Shown here: positions 5,879 through 6,929 of the stretch, in pieces
How the letters are laid out: each line of letters opens with the position of its first letter
Numbering within the stretch: position 1 is the first letter of the stretch
Assembly (NCBI GenBank): GCA_013812465.1
Contig: JACCTK010000116.1
Coordinates: forward strand, 1-6,929
Source of the DNA: Actinomycetota bacterium
GTDB lineage: Bacteria > Actinomycetota > Thermoleophilia > Gaiellales > Gaiellaceae
Direction of reading: 5' to 3'
DNA length: 6,929 bases
Notes under the pieces: model-generated
Database searches by the model: none
Told to the model about the DNA's origin: nothing
The model's input: only the letters and a program-made list of their open reading frames with translations
Translations under genes and position numbers: made by a program

Positions 5879-5883
5879 AGGAG
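5879..5883 (+). promoter_or_regulatory. lexA Shine-Dalgarno
   Basis: AGGAG ends 7 nt before ATG 5891, supporting that start over the in-frame ATG at 5906, which has no such sequence before it. Confidence 0.75.
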
Positions 5884-5890
5884 AGACCCG

Positions 5891-6535
5891 ATGCTCGAGA
5901 CCCCGATGCTCACGGCGCGTCAGCAGGAGATCTGGCAGTTCCTCGCCGAGTACGTGGACGGCCACGGCTACCCGCCCACCGTGCGTGAGATCGGCGACGC
6001 GGTGGGGCTCGCCTCGCCGTCCACCGTGCACGCGCATCTTGCCAATCTGGAGCGTGCCGGCCTCTTGCGCCGGGACCCGACCAAGCCGAGAGCGATCGAG
6101 CTCGTCGGAAGGCATCGCGCCGACGACGCCGAGTCGCGCTCAGACCCGAACCTGCTCCCGCTCGTGGGACGAATCGCCGCGGGGGGGCCGCTGCTCGCCG
6201 AGGAGGAGATCGAGGACCGCATCGCCGTCCCCGAGCCGCTCGGCAGAAACGCGGACTTCCTCCTCCGCGTCAAGGGCGAGTCGATGATCGAAGCCGGCAT
6301 CCTCGACGGAGACATCGTGGTCGTCCATCGTCAGGACGATGCCCGCCAGGGCGACGTCGTCGTCGCGCTTGTCGGAGAGGACGAGGCTACGGACGAGGCG
6401 ACCGTGAAGACGTTCCACCGCGAGCGGGACGGCCGGATCCGCCTCCAGCCCGAGAATGCCGCCCTCGAGCCTCTCTACCCGGAGCACGTCCAGATCCTCG
6501 GGAAGGTGACCGGCGTCTTCAGGAGCCTCGGATGA
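5891..6535 (+). CDS. lexA: LexA repressor (self-cleaving SOS regulator)
   Basis: A 214-residue cytoplasmic repressor of the SOS regulon; RecA filaments trigger its self-cleavage. The N-terminal winged helix-turn-helix (about 7-70) includes PPTVREIGDAVGLASPSTVH (28-47). The cleavage site is Ala97-Gly98 in GRIAAGGP. The catalytic serine is Ser131 in GESM and the catalytic lysine is Lys173 in TVKTF. The C-terminal dimerisation domain ends GKVTGVFRSLG. The Ser-Lys spacing is 42 residues against 37 in E. coli (119/156) and 38 in B. subtilis (127/165). The extra residues coincide with a tandem DEAT-DEAT repeat (12-bp near-duplication at 6380-6403) just before the lysine. It is preceded by its own promoter, a perfect SOS box and a good Shine-Dalgarno. 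It overlaps the next gene by 4 bp. Confidence 0.97.
   Translation: MLETPMLTARQQEIWQFLAEYVDGHGYPPTVREIGDAVGLASPSTVHAHLANLERAGLLRRDPTKPRAIELVGRHRADDAESRSDPNLLPLVGRIAAGGPLLAEEEIEDRIAVPEPLGRNADFLLRVKGESMIEAGILDGDIVVVHRQDDARQGDVVVALVGEDEATDEATVKTFHRERDGRIRLQPENAALEPLYPEHVQILGKVTGVFRSLG
6521..6525 (+). promoter_or_regulatory. Shine-Dalgarno for the zinc-ribbon gene, within lexA
   Basis: AGGAG ends 6 nt before ATG 6532, inside the last codons of lexA. Together with the ATGA overlap it fixes the start of the downstream gene. Confidence 0.7.
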
Positions 6536-6718
6536 CCGTCGCGCCCTTGAACCGGACCCTCGACCAAGAGCTCGCGGCGCTCGCACGCGGTGTCAGCCTC
6601 GAGTGCCTCGTGTGCGGAGAGTTCCTGCTCCGAGCCCGCGGCACGCTGGCGTGCCCGGAGTGTCGCTCGATCCTCGCCGAGGGTCGAGAAATCCCGAGTT
6701 ACGAGCTACCATCAGTCG

Positions 6719-6732
<14 letters not shown>
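6532..6732 (+). CDS. 66-residue zinc-ribbon protein coupled to lexA
   Basis: I do not recognise a named family. Residues 10-20 form a short helix (LDQELAALARG). Two CxxC knuckles follow, Cys25/Cys28 (CLVC) and Cys41/Cys44 (CPEC), spaced as in a small rubredoxin-like zinc ribbon that should bind one zinc. A short tail with IPSYELPSV closes the protein. Such ribbons often bind nucleic acid or protein; the actual role is unknown. It overlaps lexA as ATGA and has a well-placed AGGAG, so it should be translated with LexA and rise during the SOS response (inference). Its TGA stop (6730-6732) lies inside the probable 5' end of rnpB. Confidence 0.78.
6684..6712 (+). promoter_or_regulatory. Possible rnpB promoter inside the zinc-ribbon gene
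   Basis: TCGAGA (6684-6689) and TACCAT (6707-6712) are each four of six to consensus and 17 bp apart. The predicted start at about 6719-6720 agrees with where P1 of RNase P RNA should begin. The match is modest, so read-through from lexA is an alternative. Confidence 0.42.

Positions 6733-6929
<197 letters not shown>

Overview
The window is high-GC DNA (estimated by eye at two thirds G+C) from a free-living bacterium, most likely an actinomycete-type lineage. The main clue is lexA: its protein has the RIAAGGP cleavage region typical of actinobacterial LexA, and its promoter carries a perfect Gram-positive/actinobacterial SOS box (CGAAC-N4-GTTCG). TAnnnT-type -10 elements, GTG starts and a tRNA without encoded CCA agree with this. 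A deep-branching class such as Thermoleophilia is my guess; it is inference and not shown by the sequence. There are no mobile elements and no CRISPR array.

Layout. 2-1540 (+): 5'-truncated methylmalonyl-CoA mutase large (catalytic) subunit. 1521-2993 (+), overlapping it: an exported protein fusing a c-type haem motif to a complete peptidylglycine-monooxygenase-like dicopper module. 3484-3000 (-): two small genes coupled by ATGA, a DUF3467-like protein and a 59-residue orphan. 3499-4521 (+): family 4 glycosyltransferase, starting 14 bp from the divergent small-gene pair. 4684-4457 (-): a small helical protein whose 3' end runs antisense into the glycosyltransferase. 4720-4947 (+): secG. 4963-5047 (+): tRNA-Leu(GAG), followed by a perfect 26-nt palindrome. 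5091-5819 (+): class I SAM methyltransferase. 5891-6535 (+): lexA with a readable promoter, SOS operator and Shine-Dalgarno. 6532-6732 (+): a 66-residue zinc-ribbon protein translationally coupled to lexA. About 6719 to the window end (+): the 5' part of the RNase P RNA gene rnpB.

How it fits together. The right half is mostly housekeeping: protein export (secG), translation (tRNA-Leu), DNA-damage response (lexA plus its coupled zinc ribbon) and tRNA maturation (rnpB). Packing there is very tight, and regulatory signals overlap gene ends. The secG stop lies in a good tRNA -10 hexamer, the methyltransferase stop lies in the lexA -35, and the zinc-ribbon stop falls inside the 5' end of rnpB. 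The left half is metabolic or envelope-related: B12-dependent acyl-CoA rearrangement, an exported copper/haem oxidoreductase and a glycosyltransferase. No single pathway visibly links them.

The most unusual items are the haem-copper monooxygenase fusion, the lexA-zinc ribbon-rnpB arrangement with a short duplication next to the LexA catalytic lysine, the coupled DUF3467-like/orphan pair, and a 35-bp divergent spacer with back-to-back -10 elements placed for leaderless transcripts. I do not see a clearly new defence or mobile system.
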